NCBI RefSeq assembly: GCF_000715075.1
Contig: NC_134093.1
Span: 95,960,826 to 96,024,825 of the forward strand
Length of the DNA stretch: 64,000 nucleotides
Reading direction: 5' to 3'
From: Nicotiana tabacum
Taxonomy: Eukaryota > Streptophyta > Magnoliopsida > Solanales > Solanaceae
Of this stretch, positions 11,792 through 23,272 are shown piece by piece. The translations under genes were made by a program, and so were the position numbers. How positions within the stretch are numbered: the stretch's first letter is position 1; each line of letters starts with the position of its first letter. A model generated the notes under the pieces. The model did not search any database. It saw only the letters and a program-made list of their open reading frames with translations, and was not told where the DNA came from.

Positions 11792-12265
11792 TGTCATGAC
11801 CCAATTCCGTACTAGGTCGAGACTGCACATAACGCCGTCGTTAGGCAAGCCCACATAAGTAATAGACTATACATTAGTGTTACATGAGCAATCTAGAGAA
11901 TATACAAAACTACTAAAGTTACTTTCCGAAAGTAATAGACAGAAATAGTAAATAAGATGGAAGGAGACTCTGGTGCTGCGGATTGTAGGAGGCAAGCAGC
12001 TCACCCCTAAGTCTCCGTAGATGATCGGCTACGCGCCCGCGTGATCACTGGTGGAACCTATCTCAGTACCTGCACATCAGTGCAAAAATATAGCATGAGT
12101 ACAGAGAACAATACGTACCCAGTAAGTATCCAGTCTAACCAGTAACATCTATCCCGAAAGCTGTGATAGTGAAAATAGTTAATATTTAAGAACACAAACA
12201 GAAGCAATGTAGCATTAAATAGTGATGAACAACAACAAATGGCATTTATGTAAATAGAACGAACG
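11792..12265 (-). mobile_element. E1 5' LTR, 3' part only
   Basis: The plus strand begins TGTCATGACCCAATTCC, the complement of an LTR end. The first 300 bp parallel the E2 LTR end (the tract GGTAAGCC, and GTACCCAGTAAGT near 12117 versus 15872). The LTR character fades near 12265, where a different sequence begins, so the LTR is truncated or interrupted. The outer boundary is approximate. Confidence 0.7.
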
Positions 12266-12267
12266 AG

Positions 12268-12720
12268 TCACCTGAGAAAGGATAAAATCAGTGGATGTTC
12301 TTTTTGACAATGATGAATGATGGACAACCCTTTGAATATCTGAGTTATTCTCGGATCCAGTGGAAAAGTGTGGACAAAATTAGATTCTCTCTTTAAAGTC
12401 AAAGTATATTTACAAATGAATATATGTCCCCTATCATTGTGTCTCTTTCTATTTATAGGGAACATGTTCCTAAAATCCCTAATAGTATAAGTGTAGAGAA
12501 TATTCACTAGAATATTCTCTTAAGGATATTCGACCTCGGCCTTGATCTTTGATTCCTATCTTGAAACTAACCGTTATAAATCTATCAAGGGTATTCGACC
12601 TCGGCCTTGATCTTTGATTCCTCGACTTCAGTCTCTACTGACTCTTCGACCACGGCCTTTGTTCTTAATTAGATCACTTCGATACGTGACGGCCTGAGAA
12701 TGTTTTACTAATGTCATTTC
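12268..12720 (-). mobile_element. LTR-like fragment with TATA and a short direct repeat
   Basis: The minus strand has CCCTATAAATAGA at 12448-12460 after a long AT-rich stretch, a typical LTR promoter. A 28-bp block beginning TTCGACCTCGGCCTTGATC occurs at about 12528 and again at about 12594. No ends, PBS or coding sequence are visible, so assignment to an LTR is tentative. Confidence 0.4.
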
Positions 12721-13388
12721 AACTTAAAATATTCTAGAGATAGATTTTGACGCACCATTCAAATTAAAATATACTAGTGATTTTTCTTTCGATGGTTCTT
12801 GAACGTAAGAAAATACATAAAATATTATGTTAATACAAGCCTTCGGGGATGAAGGTGGCTCTGTAGCATCAACAAAAGCACCCTGGCATAATATGACTAC
12901 ATTTAATATGATCTCTTCTTTGACATTCACGTTAAAGTTTCTAATTTTTGCTTTCGAGGCAAGGATACTAATTTTTGGATTGTTGGAGGTTAGAACAACT
13001 TTTAGACTATACATGAAAATTTCCTCAGTTGTTCTTGAGTTCTCTTCATAGTCATTGACTCTATGTTTCTAGTATAACAATGAACTGTTCTAATGAGTTG
13101 AGGTTTATAAAGTGCCTTCTGTTGTTTATGTAACAACTATTAGGAGTGGTTATTTTTCTTTCTTATTTTGTACATTTTGATATCAATTAACTAGAATACG
13201 TTATCTTTTTGGAATTTCATGTAGTGGCGAATCTCTTTTAAAGGACATATAACAATGAAATTTTTTAAATTATAATCTCAACTTGACAATCTTTATTCTT
13301 TTGGGCTAACTTTTTATTTCCCTTTCCTATTGAACTTTTTCGTTATTCTATGACATGATGAATATGATATCTAAGATGCTTGGTGCGG
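12721..13388. other. No gene seen; AT-rich spacer
   Basis: Small open frames on both strands (12724-13014 and 12827-13051) overlap each other and show no recognisable motif or conserved partner in the window. I see no repeat structure. Confidence 0.5.
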
Positions 13389-14270
13389 TAGGGCGTGAAT
13401 GGTTCGGTTCAATCAGTTATTTTATAAAATTTATATCATACTAATTTTTCGGTTATTTTATTATGTATAACCAAAATTAGACTTTTTGAAACCGTGCCAA
13501 TCGTGACGGTTTCTTTTCGGTATCGGTACGGTTCGGTAAATTTTCGGTAATATTTTTTAATATCATGTAAAAGTTACTAGTAGAAGTAGAATGCAATAAC
13601 ATACGTACTTTTATAGGAGTTAGCAGAACTCTCTAGACATTTTTACAGTTTAATAGGTAATGAATTAAGAAAATATAAAAGATGGCTTGAGTATAGATCC
13701 ATCAACTATTCTACATCAACGTAAAAGAAACTAAGCAAATACAAAAATAATATAAATCACACGAGTAAAAAAATATTAACTAAGTTGGGATTCAAGAATA
13801 AAGTCTATAGAAGATTAAATATTCAAAAAGGTAAATCAAAATCATACGAAAGGAAACATATTCAATACATTGTAGTTTGCTACTCATAATCGCTACAATA
13901 CCTTGTGTCTTGCTAGTGAACATGCAGAAAATAATTTAGTTTCAATAGGAGTGGCATAATATGTTTGGAAATTAGGATTTTGAGTTTAATTACTTGTTGG
14001 TTTGTAACTGTTTCATGATTCCAAGGCCCAAGAAAAAATTTAATGTATTGTTATTTTTAAATTTAATATATAAATATATTATTCACATTATAAATTTATT
14101 CGGTACGGTTCGGTATTTTTCGATTTATTTTCATAAAATAAGAAACTTACCCTAATTATCAGTACAGTTATAGATTTATATCAAAACCTACGGTTTTATT
14201 AAAAGAAACCTAAAATTCGATTCGGTAAGGTACTGTTCGGTCGGTTTTATAATATCCATTGACACCCCTA
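13389..14270. mobile_element. Possible hAT-like MITE with GGTTCGGT-rich ends
   Basis: The left end TAGGGCGTGAATGG and the complement of the right end, TAGGGGTGTCAATGG, form short imperfect inverted repeats. Subterminal GGTACGGTTCGGTA motifs occur near both ends (13528 and 14101). The interior is AT-rich without an ORF. The flanking octamers (TGGTGCGG and GGTACACT) do not form a convincing target duplication, so this is a weak call. Confidence 0.4.
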
Positions 14271-14331
14271 GGTACACTATCATCGAAACAATAAAATGTT
14301 CTTTTTTTAAAAATGGCTGGTGTTTGGGTAG

Positions 14332-14483
14332 TTTGTGTGCGCTTTGATTAATTTCACAGTAAAAATTTTACGGGGCGCCCTATTTGGTTTCTCTCATTGA
14401 CCTGTACCCACATTTTTTATTTTTTTTAATTAGTATCTAAAATAAAGTAGCTTGTGTGCACTTTGATTATTTTCACAGTAAAA
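14332..14483. repeat. Pair of direct repeats, 32 bp
   Basis: A block containing TGTGTGCGCTTTGATT and TTTCACAGTAAAAA at about 14332 recurs with few changes at about 14450. No element ends were identified around it. Confidence 0.5.
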
Positions 14484-14533
14484 AAATATAATCTATGACA
14501 AATATAGTAGTGAGCTGCTGTGACGTTTTATTT

Positions 14534-14553
14534 TTCTTCTTCTTCTTCTTCTT

Positions 14554-14583
<30 letters not shown>
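14534..14583. repeat. (TTC)n microsatellite
   Basis: About sixteen uninterrupted TTC units. Confidence 0.97.
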
Positions 14584-14584
<1 letters not shown>

Positions 14585-14766
14585 ATTGTAAAATGAGTTT
14601 GTTAGATCTATTGTTGTTTTGACAAATTAATGATTGAGGTTTGTTCTTGATAATATTTGGAGGTTATGTTTCAAATTTGATCTAATTTGGAGTAGATTTA
14701 GGTGTTAAATCGTGTATTGGATTGTTGAAAATCGAAAAACAAGTTTATGTTTCTGGGCAATTTATA

Positions 14767-15095
14767 CTTCAAACCTATTTGGCCTTAAGTGCAATTTATC
14801 AAAGGGTCTACATGCATGAGTGCTTAGGTATACCATCAGTATAAATTCCTAGAAGTCTTTTTCAGTTGTATTTGCTTTACCGAAAAAAGAATAAAGAATG
14901 TTCTGAAGCGATCGTCCAACTCTCCCAAATACAAGGGAGCGGGCGCTCCACATAATATTTTTTTTTCACTTTAGACCTATTTGGCCTTAAGTGCATGAAA
15001 ATATTTACTGCACTTCAGACCTATTTGGCCTTAAGTGCATCTTAAGTGTAAATTTAACACTTGAAACTTAATTGGCCTTTAGTATATTGCATTTC
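14767..15095. repeat. Degenerate repeat of CCTATTTGGCCTTAAGTGCA
   Basis: The 20-base core occurs at about 14774, 14975 and 15019 and in weaker form at about 15067. The spacing of the middle pair is about 42 bp. Surrounding sequence is AT-rich and has no gene. Confidence 0.7.
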
Positions 15096-15418
15096 AGACT
15101 AATTATTTTTTTAACTTCAAATCCGATAAATCTAAAGTTAATCCTAAAGTGGATAGACTTGTAAAATTTTGTGCAAATCAAATATAACTTCAATTGTAAC
15201 CTCAAAGTTGGATATAGATACAAATGCCCCAATTCCACAGCCGAGTTCTACAATGAGAAGTTTGGTTCTACTTTTGCATCTGTGTCATCTAATATTTGTT
15301 TGAATTGTTGTACAACTACAAGCGACAACAAATCTCAGTTAACTAGCTTGCTCACCTTCTCATACCCTATTTTGAAGGGTGCTATTTTAACAACTACATA
15401 CACTTTAAATTTCAGGAT
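15096..15418. other. No gene seen
   Basis: The only open frame (15171-15428, plus) runs into the E2 LTR and lacks recognisable motifs. The segment is the host sequence of the E2 insertion. Confidence 0.5.
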
Positions 15419-15423
15419 TACAT
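15419..15423. repeat. Target site duplication of E2, left (TACAT)
   Basis: TACAT directly precedes the LTR start TGTGACGACCC and recurs at 25953-25957 directly after the LTR end GTCGTCACA. Confidence 0.95.
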
Positions 15424-16042
15424 TGTGACGACCCAAATTCTGATTCCGTGAATTGTCATGACGGCACATAGTCTCTACGACTAGGTAAGCCTAACACTTT
15501 GCGTAAATGAAATGAGAACATGAAAATTAACAACTAACAGTAGCAGATAATCTATATAAGCAATTGATATGCCGCTCGGCATATATAATAGTCAACTTTC
15601 GGAATATACATAACACACCCAATACCCGAAACATCGTAAGTCACAAGCTTCTACGAGATTCTAACTGTTCTATACATCACTGTCTATAGAAATAAGGGAA
15701 GAATGAACATAGGGGAATAGAGGGGGACACCGAGGATCTGCGGGCGCGGGCAGATGTACCTTGAAGTCTCCGAAAATAGCAGCGACTGCAACTAAGGAAG
15801 AGGCTGGTAGGAGGAACCTGGATCTGCACACGAAAAATATGTGCAGGAAAGGGCGTGAGTACACCACAACGGTACCCAGTAAGTGCCAAGCCTAACCTCG
15901 GTAGAGTAGTGACGAGGTCAGGTCAGGGTCCTACTGGTATATATATAATAAAAACAAGGCAGAATGAAATTTCACAATATAATAAAGACATAAATTTAAC
16001 AAGAATGAAAACATAGAAAGGTAACAGCTCAGTACACAGAAA

Positions 16043-16347
16043 TAACAACAGGGGATCTCCCGAGATACCGTCTCGTAGTCCCAAACGTAAATGTGCAGGG
16101 GGATCTCCCGGAATACCATTCTGTAGTCCCAAAATAAATATGCTGAGCAGGGGGATCTGCCGGAATCCCGTTCCGTAGTCCCAAAGTAAATATGCAGTAC
16201 AAGGGATCTCCCGGAAATACCGTTCCGTAGTCCCAAAGTAAATATGCAAGACAGGGGGGGATCTCCCCGAATCCCGTTCCGTTGTCCCAAAGTAAATGTG
16301 CAGGGGGATCTCCCGGAATACCGTTTCGCAGTCCCAAAAGTAAATAG
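16043..16347. repeat. Six-unit hairpin array in E2 left LTR
   Basis: Six units of 47-52 bp each contain GGGGATCTCCC, a small inverted repeat and GTAGTCCCAAA. The inverted repeats read CGAGA-TACCG-TCTCG, CGGAAT-ACC-ATTCTG, CGGAA-TCCCG-TTCCG, CGGAA-ATACCG-TTCCG, a one-mismatch form, and CGGAA-TACCG-TTTCG. The first unit differs from the others at two stem positions on both sides, keeping pairing. Several open frames run through the array because of its repetition; they are not genes. Confidence 0.9.
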
Positions 16348-17204
16348 ACGGCTCAAACAATAGAATTCAACAGCTACAACACGAGATCCTACAAATTAAA
16401 CTAAGTACAAGACAAGGAAAAACAGAAAATTTACTAGACATGCTGCACGGAGTTCAGATAAACAATTAAGGCAAGTAGTCATGCTGTTCTAATCTAACAG
16501 GATACTACACATGCTGATATGACTCAAATAAGTAGGAAAACAGGTTATTACTTAGCAGAAATCGGGTTTTTACAATAATTAGCCCGTGTACGTACTCGTC
16601 ACCTCACGTACATGGCGCTTACATATCAAAACTGTACCAAATCCTAATGGGAGTTCCCCCACACAAGGTTAGGCAAGACACTTACCTCGAACCAAGCTTA
16701 ATCAATCCGTAACAAAGCTCTTTACATGAAAATCCGAATCCGAATGGCCCAAATCTAGCCAAAATCAATTACATATCATAAATGTAACTACAAGGAACTA
16801 ATCTAGCTAATGAAATCAAAGCTAAAGTAAGAAATTGGAAAAATCACCCTAAAAGGTCTCCCCGGGCCCACGTCTCGAAATTGGATAAAAGTCACAAAAT
16901 ATGAATACCCATTCACTTACGAGTTCACTCATATCAAAATTACTCAAATCCGATACCAAAATCTCGATCAAAATCCCAAAATTCGGTCTAAGAACTTTTC
17001 TCAAATTTTCAACCCCAAATCCGAAATTAAATGGAGAAGACAACTATAGATTAATGGAATACAACCAAAAACAAGTTAGGAATTATTACCCCAAAGCTTC
17101 CTCTGAAAATCCCTCGAAATATCACCAAATTCCGAGCTCTCAAGTCCAGAAATGAAGAATGAAATAAAACCCTCGCACTTAGCCCTTTTTCTGCCAAAGA
17201 TCTC

Positions 17205-17465
17205 GCTTCTGCGAGCCTTCAACCACATCTGCGGTACTGCACCTGCGGAAATACCATCGCAGGTGCGAAAATCACTTAAGGAGAACTGGGTCCGCATCTG
17301 CGAACAAGGGCCGCACCTCCGCTCCTCTTCCGCTTCTGCGTGTCCGATTCTGCGAATCTATCGCCGCACCGGCGGCCCCAGCTGGACAGGGCCAAAACCA
17401 CTTCTGCGGCTCCATGGCTACTTCTGCGACGCCGTACCTGCGGTCCAAAGTGCGCAGGTGCGATT
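17205..17465. repeat. GC-word array in E2 left LTR (TTCTGCG / CACCTGCGG words)
   Basis: Variants of CTTCTGCG, CATCTGCGG and CACCTGCGG recur about fifteen times in 260 bp. The right LTR has the same array at about 25005-25275 with unit differences. No convincing TATA box was found beside it. Confidence 0.75.
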
Positions 17466-18146
17466 ACACTAGGTGCAACAGCTTCAGCAATTGCATAAGT
17501 CCCAAAATCAATCCGTTAAGCATTCGAAACACAACCGAGGCCCCCCGGGACCTCAACCAAATATACCAACCAGTCCTAAAATACCATACAGACTTAGTCG
17601 AGCCCTCAAACCACATCAAACAATGCTAAAATCACTTATCATCCTCCGATTCAAACTTAAAGAACTTGAAGCTTCCAAATTCGACAACCGATGCCGAAAC
17701 CAACCAAACCACGTCCGATTGACCCCAAATTTTGCACACAAGTCATATTCACCCCTACGGACCTACTCCAACTTCCGAAATTGGAATCCGACCCTGATAA
17801 AAATTCCACTACCGGTCAAAATCTCCAAAACTTCGACTTTCGCCATTTTAAGCCTAAATGAGCTACAGACCTCCAAAATACAATTCGGACACGTCCCTAA
17901 GTCCAAAATCACTTAACGAAGCTAACGGAACCGATGGAACTCCATTCCGGAGTCGTCTTCACACAGTTCCGACTACCGTCCAAATCCTAAGGCTTAAGCT
18001 CCCGTTTAGGGACTAAATGTCCCAAAACACTCCAAAAACTAAAATGAAACCTCCTGGCAAGTCACAATAGCAGAAATAGATACAGGGAAAGTAGTTAATA
18101 GGGGATCGGGGATATAACTCTCAAGACGACCGGCCGAGTCGTCACA

Positions 18147-18160
18147 TCCTCCCCCTCTTA
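18147..18160 (-). other. E2 polypurine tract overlapping the pol stop codon
   Basis: The minus strand reads TAAGAGGGGGAGGA and abuts the LTR start at 18146. The TAA at 18158-18160 is in frame with the integrase end, so the natural pol stop lies inside the plus-strand primer. Confidence 0.93.
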
Positions 18161-19525
18161 AAACAATCGTTCGTCGTCGAACGAGTATAGAGACATACAT
18201 GAAGCTGTGAAAAGATAAGGATAACGGCTGGGCATATCATGCTTGCTCTCCCAAGTCGCCTCCTCGACCAGCTAACCCCTCCACTGAACCTTTACTAAAG
18301 CAATATTCTTTGACCTTAGCTTTCTGACCTGCCTGTCCAAAATATCTACTGGCTCCTCAACATAAGATATATCCTTGTCCAACTGGACTGAGCTGAAATC
18401 CAATACATGAGCCAGATCACCGTGATACTTTCGGAGCATAGAAACGTGAAATACCGGATAAACTCCTGTTAGGCTGGGAGGTAAGGCAATCTCATAAGCA
18501 ACCTCCCCAACATGCCACAACACCTCAAAAGGACCAATATACCTCGGGCTTAGCTTGCCTTTTTTTCCGAACCTCATAACGCCCTTCATAGGCGATACCC
18601 GAAGCAAGACCCGCTCTCCAACCATGAATGCTACATCGCGAACCCTCCGGACCGCATAACTCTTCTGTCTGGACTGGGCTGTGCGAAGTCGATCTTGAAT
18701 CACTTTCACCTTATCCAGGGCATCCTGGACCAAGTTTGTACCCAATAATCTGGCCTCGCCCGGCTCGAACCAACCCACTGGGGACCGACACCGCCTACCA
18801 TACAGAGCCTCATACGGTGCCATCTGGATGCTCGACTGATAACTGTTGTTGTAGGCAAACTCCGCAAGTGGTAAGAACTGATCCCACGACCCTCCAAACT
18901 TCATCACACAAGCACGAAACATATCCTCTAATATCTGAATAGTGCGCTCGAATTGTCCGTCCATCTGAATGTGAAATGCTATGCTCAACTCCACTCGAGT
19001 ACCCAACTCATTCTATACGACCCTCCAGAATCGTGATGTAAACTACGTACCACGGCCAGATATGAAAGATACTGGTACGCCATGAAGCCTGACGATCTCA
19101 CGGATGTAGATTCGAGCCAGCTGCTCGGAAGAATATGTAGTCATCACAGGAATGAAATGAGCTGACTTGGTCAGCCTATCCACAATCACCCAAACCGCAT
19201 CAAACCTCCGTTGAGTCCGTGGGAGTCCAACAACGAAATCCATAGGGATCCGGTCCCATTTCCACTTCGTAATCTCTAGCTTCTGAAGAAACCCACTTGG
19301 TCGCTGATGCTCATACTTCACCTGCTGGCAATTTAGGCACCGGGCCACATACTCTACTATGTCTTTCTTCATTCTCCTCAACCAGTAATGCTGCCTCATG
19401 TCCTGATACATCTTCGTGGCACCCGAAAGAATGGAGTACCGCGAGCTATGATCCTCCTGAAGAATCAACTCATGCAAACCATCTACATTAGGCACACATA
19501 GCCTGCCCTGCATCCTCAATGCGCA
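18158..19525 (-). pseudogene. E2 integrase with C-terminal chromodomain-like segment
   Basis: Zinc-binding HHCC region (19330-19500, ending CLNC), catalytic core from MDFVVGLPRTQRRFD, and the Glu region FERTIQILEDMF. The C-terminal module has SPRYIGPFEVL and FHVSMLRKYH, and a chromodomain-like tail has VEEPVDILDRQVRKLR to the TAA at 18158. The second DDE Asp is replaced by Gly (ISGRGT, about 19050), while the Glu is retained. TAG codons lie at 19043, 19013 and 18272. A one-base loss near 19525 puts this part in a different frame from RT. The chromodomain in this clade is known to steer insertion to heterochromatin. Confidence 0.92.
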
Positions 19526-21880
19526 TCATCCCCAATAGTGACCTTCTTAGCATCACCGTGCTGGATCGTGTCCTTAAGGACAAGCAGGTGGGGATCATCA
19601 TACTAACGCTCCCTGATACGATCATAAAGAGAAGACCGAGAGAACACACAAGCCAACACTAGACTCGGCTCAAAAATATCCAATCTCACAAACTAGATGG
19701 CTAAGGCCTGAACATCTAATGCTAAGGATCTCTCTACTGCTAGAGGATATGCTAAACTCCCCAAACACTCCGCCCGGCGACTCAAAGCATCGGCCACCAC
19801 ATTGGCCTTTCCCGGGTGGTATAAAATGGTGATATCATAATCCTTAAGTAGCTCCAACCACCTCCGCTCACGCAAATTAAGGTCCTTTTGCTTGAACAGA
19901 TGCTGCAAACTCCGATGATCAGTGTAAATCTCACAAGGAACACTGTACAAATAGTGGCGCCAAATCTTCAAGGCATGAACAATAGCTTCTAACTCAAGGT
20001 CGTGGACATGATAGTTCTTATCATATACCTCCAGTTGTCTGGACGTATAGGCAATCACCCTGCCGTCCTGCATCAACACCGCGCCAAGACCAATCCGTGA
20101 CGTATCACAATATACAGTGTAGGACCCCGAACCTGTAGGCAATACCAAAACTGGGGCTGTAGTCAAAGCTGTCTTGAGCTTCTGAAAGCTCTCCTCACAC
20201 TCTTCTGTCCACCTGAACGGAGCACCCTTCTGGGTCAGCCTGGTCATAGGTGCTGCAATAGATGAGAATCCCTCTACAAAACGACGGTAATACCCCACCA
20301 AACCAAGAAAACTGCGGATCTCCATAGTTGATGATGGTCTAGGCCAACTCTGCACTGCCTCCACCTTCTTCGGATCTACCTTGATCCCATCAATCGATAC
20401 TACCTCACCCAAGAATGCCACTGAGTCTAGCCAAAACTCACACTTCAAAAATTTTGCATACAACCTCTTTTCTCTCAGAGTCTGAAGCACAGTCCTCAGG
20501 TGCTGTTCATGATCCTCCCGAGTCCGAAAGTACACCAGAATGTCGTCAATAAACACAATGACGAAGGAGTCAAGATAAGGCCGGATCACAATGTGCATCA
20601 AATTCATAAAGGTTGCTGGGGAATTGGTTAGCCCAAAAGACATAACAAGAAACTCATAGTGACCGTATCGGGTCCTGAAGGCAGTCAATGGGATATCTGG
20701 CTCCCGAATCTTCAACTAATGATAGCCTGAACGTAAGTCAATCTTGGAAAACACCCAGGCAACCTGTAACTGATCAAATAAGTCATTAATACGAGGCAAT
20801 GTATACCTGTTCTTCACTGTATCTTTGTTTAGCTGGCGATAATCAATACACATATGCATAGAACCATCTTTCTTCTTCATAAACAAGACCGGAGCACCCC
20901 AAGGTGACACACTGGGCCGAATGAATCCCTTATCAAGCAACTCCTGCAGCTGCTCCTTCAACTCCTTTAACTCAGGAGGAGCCATACGGTACGGAGGAAT
21001 AGAGATGGGCTGAGTGCCGGACAACAAATCAATGGCGAAATCAATATCTCTGTTGGGCGGCATGCCCAGAAGATCAACTGGAAACACATCTGGGAAATCC
21101 CTCACTACTGGAACTGACTCAACTGTAGGGGTATCAATACTGGCATCTCTCACATAAGCTAAATACGCGTCACACCCCTTCTCAACCATTCGTTGAGCCT
21201 TAAGAAATGAAATAACTTTGCGGAGAGTGTACTCTAAGGTACCTTTGCACTCTAATCGCGGTAAGCCTGGCATAGCCAGCGTCAAGGTCTTAGCGTGACA
21301 ATCTAGAATAGCATAATGGGGGGACAACCAGTCCATGCCCAAGATAATATCAAAATCTACCATGTTGAGTAATAATAAATCGGCTCTGGTCTCAAAACCA
21401 CTAAGAGCAATCAAACACGACCAATACACATGGTCCACAACAAGAGAATCTCCCACAAGAGTAGATACATAAATAGGGGAACTCAAAGAATCTTGAGATA
21501 CGCCCAAATGTGGGGCAAAATAAGAGGACACATACGAATACGTAGAGCCTGGGTCAAATAATACCGAAGCATATCTATGACAGACTGGAACAATACCTGT
21601 AATGACAGAGTCGGAAGCAACTGCCTCTGCACGAGCCGTAAGAGCATAATACCTGGCCTGGCCTCCCCCTCTAGGGCAACCTTGACCTCCCCGACCTCCA
21701 CCTCGAGCTAGCTGAGCAGGTGGGGTGGTAGATGGTGCTGGAATCATAGCCTGAGGACCTGGTGAAGCACGTGGTGGCTGAGATGTCTGTGGAGGTGCAC
21801 CTCTCCTAAGTCTGGGGCAATCCTTTACCATGTGGCGAGTGTCGCCACACTCAAAACAACCCCTCGGAGGGCGTGGCTAC
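19526..21880 (-). pseudogene. E2 protease, reverse transcriptase and RNase H
   Basis: Retropepsin site [14 protein letters not shown] (about 21530-21575), then [13 protein letters not shown] begins near 21000 with [20 protein letters not shown], with [12 protein letters not shown] just before a TAG at 20716. The catalytic block FIDDILVY is at 20530-20553. RNase H has [35 protein letters not shown] and [13 protein letters not shown]. Stops are TAG at 20716, 19693 and 19603. At 20716 the homologous E1 position is Gln (YHQLKI), which supports a CAG origin. Apart from the stops the frame is open. Confidence 0.93.
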
Positions 21881-23074
21881 TATGACTGACTCGGGCTAGG
21901 TCTGCTGGACTGGCCATTAATAGCACCCAGAGCAGGAAGCACACTAGATACTAGCGGTGCATAATAAGGCTCCTGGGGCCTAGAAGGGACTGGAACACCA
22001 CTGGCGGCTGGAAGAGCTAAATGAACAAGGCGACTCACATAAACCCTACCATGGCAAGCTACCCGGGCACGAGCTCCAGAATAATAACCAGTCTCTCGAG
22101 ACCTCTTGGCCTCCCTCTCCTCTCTGTCCCGAGCAATCATGCTCTCCAATCTCCCGGCAATGCTCACAACCTGTTGATAAGAGATTTCCATCTCCAACTC
22201 CCTAGCCATACTGATCCTGATGCTGGGGTGGAGTCCCTCAATAAAGCGATGAACCCTCTCCCGAACTGTACCAACCAAGGCCAGTGCATTTCGGGCCAAA
22301 TCACTTAAACGGACTGTATACTCTGACACAGTCATAGAACCCTGGCGCAACTACTCAAACTCTGCGCGCCATGCATCCCTGAGGCTCTAAGGGACATACT
22401 CTCTCAAAAACATATCCGAGAACTGAGTCCATGTGAGTGAGGCTACCTCGTCCGGACTACTCAACTCATAAGCACGCCACCACTGATAGGCTGCTTCTCT
22501 AATCTGGAAAGTGGTAAAAGAAACCCCACTCGTCTCTGCTACGCCTATAGTACAGAGAATACGATGACACTCCTCCAGAAAACCCTGAGCATCATCTGTA
22601 GCCAATCTGCTGAAGGTAGGTGGGTGGTATTTTTTGCACCTCTCAAATCTGAGATGCTCCTCCTCAGAAGCAGCTGTCCCGGTCTCATGCTAAAATGGAG
22701 CTACCGGCTGCATAGGAATGAATTCTGGTGCCTGATCAACCTGGACCCTCTACTCAGGAGTACGCGCTGTGGGAGTCTGTGCCCCTCCCCCAGCCCGAGA
22801 TGTGGAGGGAGCTAGTGGAATCAGTCCAGCATGAGCTAAGGTGCCGAACATGATCATGAACTGGGCTTGAGTCTCATAGAGTGCTGGTGCAGCAATAGGA
22901 ACCTTCGGTGCCTGCCCTCCAGCTGGAGCTGCTGGGGGCTCCTATGTCGCAGCTCGCGCGGGTGCTCTGGCTACACCGCATTGTCGTCCTCTACCCCCGA
23001 CCCCGGTCTCTGGTGACTCTAGCAGGGGGAACGAGTGCCTGGTTGTCAGATCTCCCGGTACGGGTCCTCACCAT
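21881..23074 (-). pseudogene. E2 gag with zinc knuckle
   Basis: The start ATG at 23072-23074 lies 187 nt after the primer site. The capsid region includes LRFERCKKYHPPTFSRLATD, then REAAYQWWRAYELSS and GLHPSIRISMARELEME. The CCHC knuckle [14 protein letters not shown] lies at about 21815-21860, beyond two adjacent TAG codons at 21877-21882. Other TAG codons are at 22991, 22942, 22750, 22690, 22387 and 22351. A single-base indel lies between 22944 and 22993. Gag and pol share one frame, as is usual for chromoviruses. Confidence 0.9.
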
Positions 23075-23260
23075 CTGTGAGAAAGAATAGAATAGTGAAT
23101 TTTAGAATTTTATGCCAATAACTCGCACGACAAGGAATCAAAAGAAGTATGATTGTTCCTACAGTTCCATAGCCTCCCGAGGATAAGCATAGACGTCTCC
23201 GTACCAATCCGCAAGACTCTAATAAACCGACTTGTGACTCACAAAACCTATGAACCTAGA

Positions 23261-23272
23261 GCTCTGATACCA
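23261..23272 (-). other. E2 primer binding site, tRNA-iMet
   Basis: The minus strand reads TGGTATCAGAGC, three bases from the 5' LTR end at 23276. Confidence 0.95.

Larger units (their letters stand above)
1..12265 (-). mobile_element. E1: decayed Ty3/gypsy chromovirus (Tekay/Del-like), split by E_A
   Basis: In minus orientation the order is 5' LTR (from about 12265 to 11792), Met-tRNA primer site (11777-11788), gag, protease, RT, RNase H, integrase with a chromodomain start, then the partial 3' LTR (1160 to 1). The coding half is cut in RNase H by E_A at 2828-8514. The host sequence rejoins in frame across the insertion, at residues NPHDM and NYPVHD. The left LTR runs off the window and the right LTR is truncated, so no target duplication can be checked. 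Many stops, frameshifts and changed integrase catalytic residues show it is dead. Confidence 0.85.
15424..18146 (-). repeat. E2 3' LTR (2723 bp)
   Basis: The minus strand begins TGTGACGACTCGGCCGGTCG immediately after the polypurine tract. It matches 23276-25952 closely. It holds the hairpin array (16043-16347) and a GC-word array (17205-17465). Confidence 0.95.

Noticed and set aside
13381..14278. Confident hAT element call
   Set aside because: Inverted ends are short and imperfect and the flanking octamers do not match; kept only as a low-confidence feature.
15171..15428. 85-codon plus-strand ORF with several Cys
   Set aside because: Extends into the E2 LTR and has no conserved motif; likely chance.
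16043..16347. CRISPR-like repeat-spacer pattern
   Set aside because: Units are contiguous and degenerate with no unique spacers, inside a plant LTR.
15923..16360. Overlapping open frames of 102-145 codons on the minus strand (and again at 23776-24206)
   Set aside because: They run through the six-unit hairpin array, are open in three frames at once because of repetition, and have no conserved domain.
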